Notes: generated by a model from the letters alone, not told the origin. DNA of 64,000 bases from Cutibacterium avidum ATCC 25577 (GCF_000227295.1 NZ_JH165054.1:2371577-2435576); one strand, 5' to 3'; numbered from the stretch's first letter, positions 16,582-26,574 are shown. Numbers and translations are program-made.

Positions 16582-16977
16582 TCAGTGCTGGTAGTCCCCG
16601 CGGTAGTACTCGAATGCCCAACCCGAAGCAGCCCAGATTCCGATGCCCAGACCGAGCAGCGAGATCCACCACCCGAAGACCGGACCGAGGCACATGATTG
16701 CCACGACGAGAGCACACCAGAAGGGCCAGATGCTCTGCGGTGGGAAGAATCCCACTGGTCCAGCCCCGTCGATCACCTCAGCATCCTTCTCGTCGGAAGG
16801 ACGCGGATTGATCTTCTTGGCGACGACCTGGACGTAGAAGAACACCATCAGGGCCATGGCCCCCGACAGCCCCAGCACCCAGGTGCCGGCGACCTCATGG
16901 GCGGTGAACCAGTAGATCGGGGTGACGACAAGGTAGAACAGACCAAGTCCGCCAAAGACCCAACGTTCCGGTTTCAT
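16582..16977 (-). CDS. ctaF: Cytochrome c oxidase subunit IV (CtaF)
   Basis: Small actinobacterial subunit IV of the aa3 oxidase, 131 aa with four membrane segments: FGGLGLFYLVVTPIYWF, VLGLSGAMALMVFFYVQVV, a segment around FWCALVVAIMCLGPVFGWW, and LLGLGIGIWAASGWAFEYY. It ends with the typical EYYRGDYQH. The start ATG overlaps the ctaD stop, so it is the last gene of the minus-strand ctaC-ctaD-ctaF operon; a strong hairpin follows. Confidence 0.93.
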   Translation of the reverse strand: MKPERWVFGGLGLFYLVVTPIYWFTAHEVAGTWVLGLSGAMALMVFFYVQVVAKKINPRPSDEKDAEVIDGAGPVGFFPPQSIWPFWCALVVAIMCLGPVFGWWISLLGLGIGIWAASGWAFEYYRGDYQH

Positions 16978-18698
16978 CAGGCATCCTCCTTGCCGGAGTG
17001 GACGAGTTCACGCGGGTTAGCTTCCTCGGTCTCGGGAGCCAGGGCGGCCTCCGGATGGTTGATGTCAAAGGCCGGGGAAGTGGAACGAACGCGAATCATC
17101 TTGGTGAAGTTGTGGGCAGGCGGCGGACACGAGGTGGCCCACTCGAGGGTACGGCCCCAACCCCACGGATCATCGACCTCGATGTTCGGGTCATGACGGG
17201 TGATCCAGACGTTCCAGGCGAATGGCAGCATCGAGATGGCCAGCAGGAAGGCGCCGAAGGTCGACACCTGGTTCAAGAGGGTGAATCCCTCCCAGGAGCC
17301 ATAGTCAGCGATACGACGCTGCATGCCCTCGACACCGAGCCAGTGCTGGACGAGGAAGGTGGTGTGGAATCCGACGAAGAGAGTCCAGAAGTGAATCTTG
17401 CCCCAGGTCTCGTTGAGCATGTGCCCGGTGATCTTCGGCCACCAGTAGTAGAAGCCGGCGAACATCGCGAACACCACGGTGCCGAACAGCACGTAGTGGA
17501 AGTGGGCCACCACGAAGTAGGTGTCTGAGACGTTGAAGTCCATCGGCGGGCTGGCGAGCATGACGCCGGTCAGACCACCGAAGAGGAAGGTCGTCAGGAA
17601 GCCGATGGCGAAGAGCATCGGTGTGTCGAAACTCAACGACCCGCCCCACATCGTGCCAATCCAGTTGAAGAACTTCACGCCCGTCGGAACGGCAATGGTG
17701 AAGGTCATGAAGGAGAAGAACGGCAGAGAGACCGCACCGGTCACGAACATGTGGTGGGCCCACACAGACACCGACAGACCGCCGATGGCCAGGGTGGCGA
17801 ACACCAGACCGACATAACCGAAAACCGGCTTGCGACTGAAGACCGGGAGGACCTCGGTGATGATGCCGAAGAACGGCAGGGCGATGACGTAAACCTCAGG
17901 GTGTCCGAAGAACCAGAAGAGGTGCTGCCACAGGATCGGTCCGCCATTCGCAGCATCGAAGATGTGGGCTCCCAGAGCTCGGTCAGCCTCGAGGACGAGC
18001 AGACCGGCGGACAGCACCGGGAAGACGACCAAGACCATGATCGAGGTGATGAGGATGTTCCAGGAGAAGATCGGCATCCGGAACATCGTCATACCCGGAG
18101 TACGCATGAGGATGATCGTCGTCACGAAGTTGACGGCACCGAGGATGGACGACAGACCCAGCAGGTACAGACCCATGACCCACAGATCACCACCGACTCC
18201 CGGGGAGTTGATGGCGTCCGAGAGCGGGGCGTAGGCGAACCAACCGAAGCTGGCAGCGCCACCAGGGGTGAGGAAGCCGCCACAGGCCATCAACGAGCCG
18301 AAGAGGTACAGCCAGTACGCGAACTGGTTGATACGGGGGAAGGCGACGTCGGGGGCACCGATCTGGAGAGGCATGAAGAAGTTCGCAAACCCGGAGAACA
18401 GCGGGGTGGCGAACATCAACAGCATGATCGTGCCGTGCATCGTGAAGAGCTGGTTGAAGGTCTCCTGGTGCATGAACTGCATGCCGGGATAGGCCAGCTC
18501 GGCTCGGATGAGCAGGGCGAGAATGCCACCAAAGGCGAAGAAGAACAGCGACGTGCCGAAGTACAGCCGTCCGATCTTCTTGTGGTCGGTGGTCGTCATG
18601 TAATCCCAGACGAGAGCGCCGAAGCTCGTCTTGCGACGCTCCTCGCGTGTCACCGCAGGACGCACCGCGGTTCGCTGGGCGATAGATGCGCTGGTCAC
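16977..18698 (-). CDS. ctaD: Cytochrome c oxidase (aa3) subunit I
   Basis: Catalytic subunit I of the proton-pumping haem-copper oxidase, 573 aa with twelve membrane segments. Haem a ligand region: [16 protein letters not shown]. CuB and the Tyr cross-link: [17 protein letters not shown]. Haem a/a3 ligands: [17 protein letters not shown]. Proton-channel residues around [20 protein letters not shown] agree with the family. The start is a GTG overlapping the ctaC stop by four bases. ctaF follows directly. The complex receives electrons from QcrC via the CuA centre of CtaC. Confidence 0.98.
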   Translation of the reverse strand: MTSASIAQRTAVRPAVTREERRKTSFGALVWDYMTTTDHKKIGRLYFGTSLFFFAFGGILALLIRAELAYPGMQFMHQETFNQLFTMHGTIMLLMFATPLFSGFANFFMPLQIGAPDVAFPRINQFAYWLYLFGSLMACGGFLTPGGAASFGWFAYAPLSDAINSPGVGGDLWVMGLYLLGLSSILGAVNFVTTIILMRTPGMTMFRMPIFSWNILITSIMVLVVFPVLSAGLLVLEADRALGAHIFDAANGGPILWQHLFWFFGHPEVYVIALPFFGIITEVLPVFSRKPVFGYVGLVFATLAIGGLSVSVWAHHMFVTGAVSLPFFSFMTFTIAVPTGVKFFNWIGTMWGGSLSFDTPMLFAIGFLTTFLFGGLTGVMLASPPMDFNVSDTYFVVAHFHYVLFGTVVFAMFAGFYYWWPKITGHMLNETWGKIHFWTLFVGFHTTFLVQHWLGVEGMQRRIADYGSWEGFTLLNQVSTFGAFLLAISMLPFAWNVWITRHDPNIEVDDPWGWGRTLEWATSCPPPAHNFTKMIRVRSTSPAFDINHPEAALAPETEEANPRELVHSGKEDA

Positions 18699-19603
18699 TT
18701 CTTCTCCCCCTCCTTCGATTCGGCGGTGGTGAGGGCGGCGACGGAATTCGGAGGCTTGATCTCACCGATGTCGCCCTGAGCCTTGAGCTGCCGGAGGTGC
18801 TTGTTGTAGTCCCCGACCGACACCACATGCACCTTGAAGATCATGTTGGCGTGGTAGGTACCACACAACTCGGCGCACTTGCCGTCGTAAACGCCGATCT
18901 TCGTCGGGGTGAGGTCGAACTGGTTGGGATGACCTGGGATGACGTCCATCTTGAAGTAGAAGGCCGGAACCCAGAAGGAGTGGATGACATCGGCGGAATT
19001 GAGGTGGAAGCGCACCGACTCGTTCACGGGAAGGTAGAGATCCGGGATCTTCTCGATGGTGCCCACCTCATGGGTGACGGCACCGCCGACATCCGGGTTC
19101 TTCTGTTCCATGTAGTTGAACGTCCAGGACCACTTCTGTCCGACGACATTGACGACATGCTGAGGCTCGGGATTCTTCTCGAGCACCTTGTTCTCAGTAC
19201 GGACGGTGTAGAAGAACAGCACGCCGATGACGAGGAACGGAACGATGGTGTACAGCACCTCAAGCGGAAGGTGGTACCGCGACTGCCGTGGAATCACCGG
19301 ATCTCCGTCCTTACGACGGAACTTGAAGGCTGCGTATCCGATGAGGCCCCACACGAACACACCGATGACGAGCGCCGAAACCCATGCACCAATCCACATG
19401 TTTCCCATGTGCACGGCACGGTCGGACGCCGGATCGACGAGACCGAGACGAGCTGCACGTCCGGGTCCGGTGTCACCACAGCCGCTCAGTGCCAGTACCG
19501 CAATCATTGCGGCACAGGCACCACCGACCTTCCCGGCAACACCGCTGCCACTTCGGGGCACGTCCCGGTCAAGGTCGTGTCGCCAGCTGACTCTGCGTCC
19601 CAC
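18695..19603 (-). CDS. ctaC: Cytochrome c oxidase (aa3) subunit II
   Basis: CuA-bearing subunit II, 302 aa. The N-terminus is a lipoprotein signal peptide with lipobox LSGC. Two membrane segments follow ([21 protein letters not shown] and [17 protein letters not shown]). The external cupredoxin domain holds [29 protein letters not shown] and the CuA loop [18 protein letters not shown]. It passes electrons from cytochrome cc to subunit I. The start is GTG 19603. It is the first gene of ctaC-ctaD-ctaF; the promoter should lie in the 180 bases before it, where no clear -35/-10 pair stands out. Confidence 0.97.
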   Translation of the reverse strand: MGRRVSWRHDLDRDVPRSGSGVAGKVGGACAAMIAVLALSGCGDTGPGRAARLGLVDPASDRAVHMGNMWIGAWVSALVIGVFVWGLIGYAAFKFRRKDGDPVIPRQSRYHLPLEVLYTIVPFLVIGVLFFYTVRTENKVLEKNPEPQHVVNVVGQKWSWTFNYMEQKNPDVGGAVTHEVGTIEKIPDLYLPVNESVRFHLNSADVIHSFWVPAFYFKMDVIPGHPNQFDLTPTKIGVYDGKCAELCGTYHANMIFKVHVVSVGDYNKHLRQLKAQGDIGEIKPPNSVAALTTAESKEGEKK

Positions 19604-19784
19604 GGCTCACCCTTCCCCATTGCAAGCCCGGCCCCGACCCGACGGTGGGGACAGGTGACTGTTGTGTCTGTCACACCGAACAATAGCGAAAATAAGGCGC
19701 TCCGTCCGCCCAGCAGGACTGACGAAACGCCTCAATGACCCCAGAAGGTCTGTCGGGGAAGTGATCCCGGTAGTCAGAATCGGC

Positions 19785-20138
19785 TCAGTGGAAGGAATCC
19801 CCACAAGCGCAAGTGCTGGTCGCGTTGGGGTTGTCGATGGTGAACCCCTGCTTCTCGATGGTGTCCATGAAGTCGATCGTGGCACCGGCGAGGTAGGGAG
19901 CGCTCATTCGGTCGGTCACCACATTGACCCCGCCGTAGGTCTTGACGACGTCACCGTCGAGGTGGCGCTCGTCGAAGAAGAGCTGGTAACGCAGACCCGA
20001 GCAACCGCCGGGTTGCACGGCCAAACGCAGGGCGAGGTCGTCGCGTCCCTCCTGATCGAGCAGGGACTTCACCTTGGCCGCAGCGGCATCGGTGAGGACG
20101 ATTCCATCGGTGGTGGGGGCGTTGACGGTGTCGGTCAT
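19785..20138 (-). CDS. erpA: Iron-sulfur cluster insertion protein (ErpA/IscA type)
   Basis: A-type Fe-S carrier of 117 aa that transfers clusters to apo-proteins. The three ligand cysteines are present: one in QPGGCSGLRYQLFFDE and two in TSTCACGDSF near the C-terminus. The N-terminal GIVLTDAAAAKVKSLLDQEG and GATIDFMDTIEKQGFTIDNP match ErpA. The start is ATG 20138, with GGAG upstream; a longer frame to 20429 has no homology-like content. The gene stands alone, upstream of and co-oriented with ctaC. Its cargo could include the Rieske protein and lipoyl synthase encoded in this window, which is inference. Confidence 0.92.
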   Translation of the reverse strand: MTDTVNAPTTDGIVLTDAAAAKVKSLLDQEGRDDLALRLAVQPGGCSGLRYQLFFDERHLDGDVVKTYGGVNVVTDRMSAPYLAGATIDFMDTIEKQGFTIDNPNATSTCACGDSFH

Positions 20139-20310
20139 GTGGACTCCAAGAACGTGTGATGGACGGTCCCGGGGGATGACCCGGGCGTTCGATCCTGGTG
20201 GATCGGGCGGGTATGTCGTCCCGTCGCATCGTCCACTGTATCCGCAGCGCCCCGTCGACATCGAACTGTGCCGATTAAGCGCGCAGCGGAACAGGGGTGC
20301 TTCACCTCTG

Positions 20311-20601
20311 TCAGCCGGGAATGAGACCGTCTCCGGCAGGGTTTTCCGAGAGCCAGACCGAGACCTCCTCGATCGTCGCCGAGACGTCGGGAACGATGAG
20401 GTCCGAGTCGACAATGTTGTCGTCGGCAATCGGGGTACCTATCGTGCGGACGGTCGTCACCAGCTCAGAGAGAGCCTCGGTGAGCTCACTCTGCGAGGTG
20501 GTCTCGATGGCGTGCTCGACGCGGGAATCAATACGGTTGAGATGGTTCATCTCGGTGTCGGGCACCTGCCACTGGCCCTCACCAACGATACGAATGATCA
20601 T
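20311..20601 (-). CDS. PspA-associated protein PspAA
   Basis: 96-aa partner of PspA. The N-terminus MIIRIVGEGQWQVPDTEMNH and the later LSELVTTVRTIGTPI and DLIVPDVSATIEEVSVWLSE match the PspAA family, which is found next to pspA in actinobacteria and archaea. It has no membrane segment. The ATG overlaps the pspA stop by four bases, so the two are translationally coupled. Its exact role in envelope-stress response is unsettled. Confidence 0.85.
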   Translation of the reverse strand: MIIRIVGEGQWQVPDTEMNHLNRIDSRVEHAIETTSQSELTEALSELVTTVRTIGTPIADDNIVDSDLIVPDVSATIEEVSVWLSENPAGDGLIPG

Positions 20602-21401
20602 GACTGGCCCTCCTGACGTCGCACAGCACGCGATCCGGTTTCCGGGTTCATCCCCGCGCCGGAACCGGACTCGAGCTCCGGAGTGGAATTGTCGTGGCCG
20701 GTATCCAGCTGCGCCTTGAGGGCCGACAGCTCGGCATCGATGGAATGGTCACTGGCAAGGTTGTCGAGCTCGCGAGTGATGTCGTCGCCATAGCTACGGG
20801 TGGGATCCTCGATGGCTCCACTGACCATGAGTTCGTCAACGGCTCCTGCACGGGCCTGAAGCTCCATGGTCTTGTCCTCGGCACGCGTGATCGCCATGCC
20901 GATGTCGCCCATCTCCTCGTTCAGACCGGTGAAGGCCTCATTGATACGAGTTTGAGCCTCAGCCGCCGAGTAGGTGGCCTTGATGGTCTCCTTCCTCGTG
21001 CGGAAGGCATCCACACGAGCCTGGAGACGCTGGGAACCGCGGATGAGCTTCTCCTCCTCAGCCTGCAAGGTGGCGTGCTGAGTCTGCAGGTCGTTGAGCT
21101 GGGCCTGCAGGGTGGCTTTGCGGGTCAGGGCCTCACGAGCCAGATCCTCGCGGCCCTGCTCGAGGGCGCGAGCAGCCGCATTCTGCATCTTGTCGACGTC
21201 GGCCTGCAGCTGGTTCATCTGCAGCTCGACTCGCTTGCGGCTCGTGGCGACGTCGGCAACGCCCCTACGCACCTTTTGCAACATGTCGAGCTGACGCTGG
21301 TAGGAGTAGTCGAGGGTCTCGCGCGGGTCCTCAACCTTGTCGAGGGCCTTGTTCGCCTTGGAACGGAAAACCGTCGAAAGTCGTGCAAATATGCCAGCCA
21401 T
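20598..21401 (-). CDS. pspA: PspA/IM30 family phage-shock (envelope-stress) protein
   Basis: 267-aa PspA/IM30/Vipp1 protein, a coiled-coil ESCRT-III relative that assembles on the membrane and protects it under stress. The amphipathic N-terminal helix GIFARLSTVFRSKANKALDK is followed by DPRETLDYSYQRQLDMLQKV and a long Arg/Gln/Glu/Leu coiled coil to about residue 190. Then comes a more acidic C-terminal tail with GAGMNPETG. The start is ATG 21401; the 19 residues before it in a longer frame do not fit. pspAA overlaps its stop. The divergent gene at 21601 leaves about 200 bases for promoters. Confidence 0.92.
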   Translation of the reverse strand: MAGIFARLSTVFRSKANKALDKVEDPRETLDYSYQRQLDMLQKVRRGVADVATSRKRVELQMNQLQADVDKMQNAAARALEQGREDLAREALTRKATLQAQLNDLQTQHATLQAEEEKLIRGSQRLQARVDAFRTRKETIKATYSAAEAQTRINEAFTGLNEEMGDIGMAITRAEDKTMELQARAGAVDELMVSGAIEDPTRSYGDDITRELDNLASDHSIDAELSALKAQLDTGHDNSTPELESGSGAGMNPETGSRAVRRQEGQS

Positions 21402-21600
21402 AGGTGGAGTCGTATCCTTCCCCTTCGGTGCTTGATGACTCCGGGAAGTCGTCAGCATTGCGGTTGCCTGACCATCAGAGTACGGGACCGCGCAACAACA
21501 ACCCAGAGCAATACCCGTACAATCTTCTCAGCCCAGACAGGGTCGCCCCGGCTGGAACTGGCCACCGTGGGCACGAGTACGACACAAAAGAGGATGGATC

Positions 21601-22365
21601 GTGGGACTGTTCCGCCCCTACGAGCAGGGAGACAGCAAGAAAGCCGACTCGACGGACGAGACCGTCACGGCAGAGCCGGTGTCCAGCACCGAGTCCTCCC
21701 CGTCCTCGGCCACCGCTGCCCCAAGGCCCACCTCTGATGCGGCGAACACCAAGCAGGAGAAGCAGCCCGAGAAGAGGCGTCACGCTGACAAGAGCAACGG
21801 CGCTGCCAAGGAACACCGCGCAGCTGCACAGGCAACACCCGCGGCACAGCCCAAGCCTCGCCACATCGCGAAGAAGGGTCCGACCCCGACCCGCGCCAAG
21901 GCCGAGGCTGCCCGCCGTGAGCGCCTCAACCCGACCCTGAGCAAGAAGGAAGCCCGAAAGCGCGAGCGTCTGGCCAAGCGAGAGCGTCAGGCCGCCGCCA
22001 TGGAGGCTGCCGAACGACGACCCGAGCGCGGTTACATCCGCGATTACGTCGACTCGCGCTGGACGTTCAGCGAGTTCATCATGCCGATCTTCCTGGCCGT
22101 CATGGTGATCTGGTTGGCCATGCTCTTCATCGCCCCCACCGCGGTCGGCGCCATCAACGCCATGTCCTTGGGCATGCTGATGGTCATGCTGTTGTGGCTG
22201 GTCGACTCCTGGCGACTGTGGCACGGGGCCAAGAAGGGCATCCGTGCCCGCTACCCCAACGCTCCTCTGCGCGGTCTGTGGGCCTATCTCAACAACCGGG
22301 CGATGACCGTGCGCCGGTGGCGCAACCCGGAACCGCGCATCGAGCGTGGTGAGAAGATCGACTGA
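21601..22365 (+). CDS. DUF3043 membrane protein
   Basis: 254-aa conserved actinobacterial protein of unknown function. Residues 1-95 are a highly charged Lys/Ala/Arg/Thr region. Then RRERLNPTLSKKEARKRERL and RGYIRDYVDSRWTFSEFIMP mark the DUF3043 core. Two membrane segments follow (FLAVMVIWLAMLFIAPTAVG and MSLGMLMVMLLWLVDSW), and the end is basic (YLNNRAMTVRRWRNPEPRIE). The start is GTG 21601, preceded by AGGATGGATC. The family usually sits next to unrelated housekeeping genes, so context gives no function. A possible -10 box TACAAT is at 21518-21523. Confidence 0.85.
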   Translation: MGLFRPYEQGDSKKADSTDETVTAEPVSSTESSPSSATAAPRPTSDAANTKQEKQPEKRRHADKSNGAAKEHRAAAQATPAAQPKPRHIAKKGPTPTRAKAEAARRERLNPTLSKKEARKRERLAKRERQAAAMEAAERRPERGYIRDYVDSRWTFSEFIMPIFLAVMVIWLAMLFIAPTAVGAINAMSLGMLMVMLLWLVDSWRLWHGAKKGIRARYPNAPLRGLWAYLNNRAMTVRRWRNPEPRIERGEKID

Positions 22366-22444
22366 CACTGATCTCCAGACCAAACTCTGCGTCGTTGCCA
22401 CGTCCGTATCCCTTCCGTGGCACGGACGTGGTTGTCTTGTAGGT

Positions 22445-22663
22445 ATGAGTTACTCGTGGGTTTTCAAACAGTCTCGCGTCACCGTCAAGGGAGCTGAGCA
22501 CCTCGGCGAAATTGGCGCTGGCCAGCAGTTCGAATCTCAGGAGGAAGCCGAGGCATGGCTCTCCGAGACCTGGCCCGAGCTGCAGGATGCCGGTGTCGAC
22601 GAGGTCACTCTCATGCAGGACGAGGATGTCGTTTACGGCCCGATGGGGCTGTCCGAGGAGTGA
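22445..22663 (+). CDS. Small conserved hypothetical protein (72 aa)
   Basis: Acidic 72-aa soluble protein. It contains FKQSRVTVKGAEHLGEIGAG, then EEAEAWLSETWPELQDAGVD, then a short hydrophobic/acidic end. No family was recognised with certainty. The start is ATG 22445. The upstream in-frame extension from 22346 has no likely start signal. The 3' end overlaps the convergent membrane protein gene by 31 bases. Confidence 0.6.
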   Translation: MSYSWVFKQSRVTVKGAEHLGEIGAGQQFESQEEAEAWLSETWPELQDAGVDEVTLMQDEDVVYGPMGLSEE

Positions 22664-23040
22664 TCCTGGCGGCGGACCTTGACGGTCTGCCAGCTCATCA
22701 CGACCCCGAAAACCGTTACTGCAACCCCAAGACCTGTGACCGTGGGGCGAGACTGGGCAATAGACTGACGTCGTTGCTCGTATGTCTGCACCGTGTCCGT
22801 GCGGGTGGCGGTGTAGGTGGCCTTGTGGCAGGTGTCTCCCGGATGCATCTCGACGCCACGGCACGAGATCGTCGGCGAGGCCATCACGACGATGCCCCAC
22901 ACGAGCAGGGCAATTCCGGCCATGACGGTGACGATGTCCAAGGCCATCCGCAACGTGGAATGGCTGGCACGACGAGAAGGCGCCGTGTCCTGGCTGGCCG
23001 GGGTGGTTGAGTTCACGAGCACACCATAACGGCGCGTCAT
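22633..23040 (-). CDS. Hypothetical membrane protein with two membrane segments
   Basis: 135-aa protein with hydrophobic segments LDIVTVMAGIALLVWGIVVM and TVTGLGVAVTVFGVVMSW. Between them is an external-looking loop holding two cysteines (ISCRGVEM and GDTCHKATY) that could form a disulfide. No family was recognised. The start is uncertain: ATG 23040 is used, while a GTG at about 23016 would remove only a short basic N-terminus and a frame to 23070 also exists. The gene is divergent from pepA. Confidence 0.5.
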   Translation of the reverse strand: MTRRYGVLVNSTTPASQDTAPSRRASHSTLRMALDIVTVMAGIALLVWGIVVMASPTISCRGVEMHPGDTCHKATYTATRTDTVQTYEQRRQSIAQSRPTVTGLGVAVTVFGVVMSWQTVKVRRQDHSSDSPIGP

Positions 23041-23152
23041 TCGTACCGCACCGTCCCGCGCTCGACGCACCTCGACTAGGCTTCAGACGAGGCGTCGGCC
23101 CGAGTCTGACCGGGCCCATCCTGAACCGACCCCCCGAATGAGAGGAATCCTC

Positions 23153-24664
23153 GTGGCCAAGAGCACCGAGCTACCCATCCGTCCGCGTCCCGATCTCAAG
23201 GTCTCCCGCAATGCCAACGGCGCCGACGTCGTGATTGCCGGCCTGGTCGAGGGCTCCCAGGGCCCCGTCGTCCAGGGACTTGCACCGCGAGCCGTGAAGG
23301 AGGCCGAGGAGACCTTCGGCGCTTCACTGGCCGAGGTTGCCATTCGCGCTGGCGGCTCGACGAAGCTTGGGTCCACCGCGGTGCTGCCCTGGTCCGGGAA
23401 CAACCTCGTTCTGGTCGGCTGCGGAGCTGAAGGATTTGACGGTGAGGCCCTACGCAAGGCTGCCGGTGCCGGCGCCCGTGCCGCCGCGGCCCTGTCGCAC
23501 GGAACCAGCCTCAAGGTCGCCGTCGACATGGGAACCGGCTCGGCTGAGCAGGTTCGTATCGCTGCCGAGGGTGCCCTGCTCGGTTGCTACAAGGTGCCTG
23601 TCGTCACCGCGAACCCGGATGTCCCCGAGGTCTCCACTGTGACCATCGTCTCCAATGCTCGTGGCGCCAAGCCCGAGCTCGACAAGGCCCGGATCCTCGC
23701 CGATGCCGTCTATACCGCTCGTGACTGGGTGGATGCCCCGGCCAACCTGCTCTACCCGAAGACCTTCGCCGCCTCAGTGCAGTCGTGGTGCAAGGACCTC
23801 AAGGACGTCAACGTCGAGGTTCTCGACGAGAAGGCTCTCGTCCGTGGCGGATTCGGGGGCATCCTGGCCGTCGGCGGCGGCTCGGCCCGTTCCCCGCGTC
23901 TGGTCCGCGTCGAGTACGCCCCGGAAGGTGCCACCACCACCCTGGCCCTGGTGGGCAAGGGCATCACCTTCGACTCCGGCGGCCTCGACATCAAGACTGC
24001 TGCCGGCATGTACACCATGAAGTGCGACATGGGCGGTGCTGCCGCGGTGCTCGCCACCGTGGGCGCGGTCGCGCGTCTGGGCCTCAACGTCCGCGTCATC
24101 GCCTACGGCTGCATGGCTGAGAACATGCCGTCCGGATCGGCATGGCGCCCTTCCGACGTCGTCACCATGTATGGCGGCAAGACCGTCGAGAACGGCAACT
24201 CCGACGCCGAGGGCCGCATCGTCATGGCTGACGGCCTGGCTCGTGCCTGTGAGGACGAACCGGACTACCTCGTCGACATCTCCACCCTCACCGGCGCCTG
24301 CATGGTCGCCCTCGGCAACCACACTGCCGGAGTCATGACCTCCGGAGCACAGGCTGCCGACACCCTGCTGGACGCCTCCGAGGCCGCCGGCGAGGACTTC
24401 TGGGAACTTCCCATCACGGACGAGGTCCGCGAGCACCTGCACTCTGACGTCGCCGACGTCAAGTCCTCCGGTGGTCGCGAAGGTGGCGCGATGCTCGCCG
24501 CCGCCTTCCTGCAAAGCTTCGTGGCCCCTGGAATCGACTGGGCCCATCTCGACATCGCCGGCCCGGCCTACAACAACGCCACACCGCACGACTACACCCC
24601 GATCCAGGGAACCGGATTCGGGGTGCGCACCTTGGTGCAGCTCGCCGCCAATCTGGCTGACTGA
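23153..24664 (+). CDS. pepA: Leucyl aminopeptidase (M17 family)
   Basis: Two-metal cytosolic aminopeptidase, 503 aa. The C-terminal catalytic domain shows VGKGITFDSGGLDIK (metal-binding Lys and Asp), MKCDMGGAAAVL, and the M17 signature region ENGNSDAEGRIVMADGLA, where the usual NTDAEGR reads NSDAEGR. The N-terminal half is the substrate-poor alpha/beta domain. The start is GTG 23153, with GAGAGGAA five bases upstream; the ATG at 23138 would place that site inside the gene. It releases N-terminal residues from peptides, so it would act on imported peptides as well as on protein turnover products. A hairpin terminator follows. Confidence 0.95.
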   Translation: MAKSTELPIRPRPDLKVSRNANGADVVIAGLVEGSQGPVVQGLAPRAVKEAEETFGASLAEVAIRAGGSTKLGSTAVLPWSGNNLVLVGCGAEGFDGEALRKAAGAGARAAAALSHGTSLKVAVDMGTGSAEQVRIAAEGALLGCYKVPVVTANPDVPEVSTVTIVSNARGAKPELDKARILADAVYTARDWVDAPANLLYPKTFAASVQSWCKDLKDVNVEVLDEKALVRGGFGGILAVGGGSARSPRLVRVEYAPEGATTTLALVGKGITFDSGGLDIKTAAGMYTMKCDMGGAAAVLATVGAVARLGLNVRVIAYGCMAENMPSGSAWRPSDVVTMYGGKTVENGNSDAEGRIVMADGLARACEDEPDYLVDISTLTGACMVALGNHTAGVMTSGAQAADTLLDASEAAGEDFWELPITDEVREHLHSDVADVKSSGGREGGAMLAAAFLQSFVAPGIDWAHLDIAGPAYNNATPHDYTPIQGTGFGVRTLVQLAANLAD

Positions 24665-24679
24665 TCAACTCGATCGTCG

Positions 24680-24709
24680 GGAGGGCAGGGTCCACGGGCC
24701 CTGCCCTCC
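24680..24709. terminator. Terminator after pepA
   Basis: Inverted repeat ggagggcaggg / ccctgccctcc with an eight-base loop, 15 bases after the pepA stop. Confidence 0.65.
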
Positions 24710-24823
24710 GCCACGTTCGGATGAGATTTTTCCGACTTCAGAAATGGGACCAACTGCACATTTGCCCATAGTCCGGCTAGGCTTGCAACGAATCCGTCGC
24801 GGCTTGCAAAGGAGCTCCAACAC

Positions 24824-26562
24824 ATGTCGACCGAAGTCACTCTTCCCGCCCTGGGCGAGTCCGTCACCGAAGGCACCGTGTCCCGCTGGCTCAAGGCCGT
24901 CGGAGACACCGTCGAGGCTGACGAGCCCCTACTCGAGGTGTCCACCGACAAGGTAGACACCGAGGTCCCCTCCCCCGCCTCCGGCACCCTGCTCGAGATC
25001 AAGGTCCCCGAGGACGAAGACGCCGAGGTCGGCGCCGTGCTGGCCATCATCGGCGACCCCTCCACCGCCGAGTCGACTCCAGCTGAGGCCCCCAGCGGAA
25101 ATGACGAGACCCCCGAGTCGGAGCCTGAGCCCGAACCCGCCGCCGAGGAGAAGCCTGCTCCGGCTGCTGGTGGTGCGGCCAAGGGTGTTGAGGTCACTCT
25201 GCCGGCTCTGGGCGAGTCCGTCACCGAAGGCACCGTGTCCCGCTGGCTCAAGGCCGTCGGAGACACCGTCGAGGCTGACGAGCCCCTACTCGAGGTGTCC
25301 ACCGACAAGGTAGACACCGAGGTCCCCTCCCCCGCCTCCGGCACCCTGCTCGAGATCAAGGTCCCCGAGGACGAAGACGCCGAGGTCGGCGCCGTGCTGG
25401 CCATCATCGGCGACCCCTCCACCGCCGAGTCGGCTCCTGAGCCCACCGAGCCCAAGGCTGAGCCCGCCGAGAAGGCCGAGCCCGAGCCGGTGAAGAGCAA
25501 GGCCGAGAAGGCCCCGGCCCCGCCCCGGCTGCCCCGAAGCCCCCTGAGGCCCCGATGCCGACTGGCACCAACGAGGTCGCCCCGCGCGCCACCAACCCGT
25601 CCTCCGACGTCTATGTCACCCCGCTGGTCCGCAAGCTGGCCAAGGAGAACAACGTAGACCTGTCCACCATCACCGGAACCGGTGTCGGTGGTCGCATCCG
25701 CAAGCAGGACGTGCTGGCCGCTGCCAAGTCCGAGGAGGCCCCGGCCCCCGCTCCGGCTCCCTCCGCCACTCCGGCTCCGGCCTCCCCGAAGCCCACTGGT
25801 TCGGCTCGCAAGGCCTCTCAGGAAGTCTCTCCGGAGGCTGCCGCCCTGCGTGGCACCACCGAGAAGATGAGCCGTCTTCGCAAGGTCATCGCCTCCCGCA
25901 TGGTGGAGTCCCTGCAGGTGTCCGCCCAGCTCACTGCCACCGTCGAAGTGGACATGACCGCCATCTCCCGTATCCGCAAGGCCGAGAAGGCCGCCTTCAA
26001 GGCTCGCGAGGGAGTCGGCCTGTCCTACCTGCCGTTCATCACCAAGGCTGTCGTCGAGGCTCTCAAGGCCAACCCGAAGTTCAACGCGAACATTGACACC
26101 GAGGCCGGGACGATCACCTACGGCGCCTCCGAGAACATCGGCATCGCCGTCGACACCCCGCGTGGCCTGCTGGTTCCGGTCATCAAGAACGCCGGCGACC
26201 TCAACATCGCTGGACTGGCTCACCAGATCGGCGACCTCGCTGCTCGCACCCGTGACAACAAGGTCACTCCCGATGAGCTGGCCGGTGGCACCTTCACCAT
26301 CACCAACTACGGTTCGGCCGGTGCTCTCTTCGACACCCCGATCGTCAATCAGCCCGAGGTTGCCATCCTCGGCACCGGTGCCCTGGTGAAGCGCCCGGTC
26401 GTCGTCACCAACGAGTTCGGTGAGGACACCATCGCCATTCGCGACATGATGTACCTGTCGCTGTCCTACGATCACCGCCTCATCGACGGTGCCGTGGCGG
26501 CCCGCTTCCTGTCGGGCATCAAGGCCCGTCTGGAGGAGGGTGACTTCGCCGGAGAGTTCTGA
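24824..26562 (+). CDS. sucB: 2-oxo acid dehydrogenase E2 (dihydrolipoamide acyltransferase), frame broken by one base
   Basis: E2 core of the 2-oxoglutarate and/or pyruvate dehydrogenase complex (actinobacterial SucB/DlaT type). Two lipoyl domains are encoded, each with the lipoylated Lys in [14 protein letters not shown]. Then come an acidic linker, the E3-binding domain ([28 protein letters not shown]) and the catalytic domain ending [18 protein letters not shown], with the active-site His and Asp. The first frame (24824-25657) leaves the natural path at about 25523. The second starts in frame upstream of 25555. Adding one G in the ccccgg-type repeat at 25512-25530 joins them as [16 protein letters not shown] and gives 579 aa. 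lipB, needed for its lipoylation, follows. Confidence 0.88.
24851..25075 (+). repeat. 225-bp direct repeat, copy 1 (lipoyl domain 1 of sucB)
   Basis: Every base from ctgggcgagtcc to gccgagtcg is identical to the copy at 25208-25432, including third codon positions. It encodes nearly the whole first lipoyl domain. Confidence 0.95.
25208..25432 (+). repeat. 225-bp direct repeat, copy 2 (lipoyl domain 2 of sucB)
   Basis: Exact copy of 24851-25075, offset by 357 bases (119 codons, in frame). The linkers on either side differ. Confidence 0.95.
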
Positions 26563-26574
26563 TTCGAACCTCAT

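Noticed and set aside
24851-25432. Repeat considered as a mobile or CRISPR element
   Set aside because: Only two long copies, both in frame and encoding lipoyl domains; no spacers or terminal repeats.
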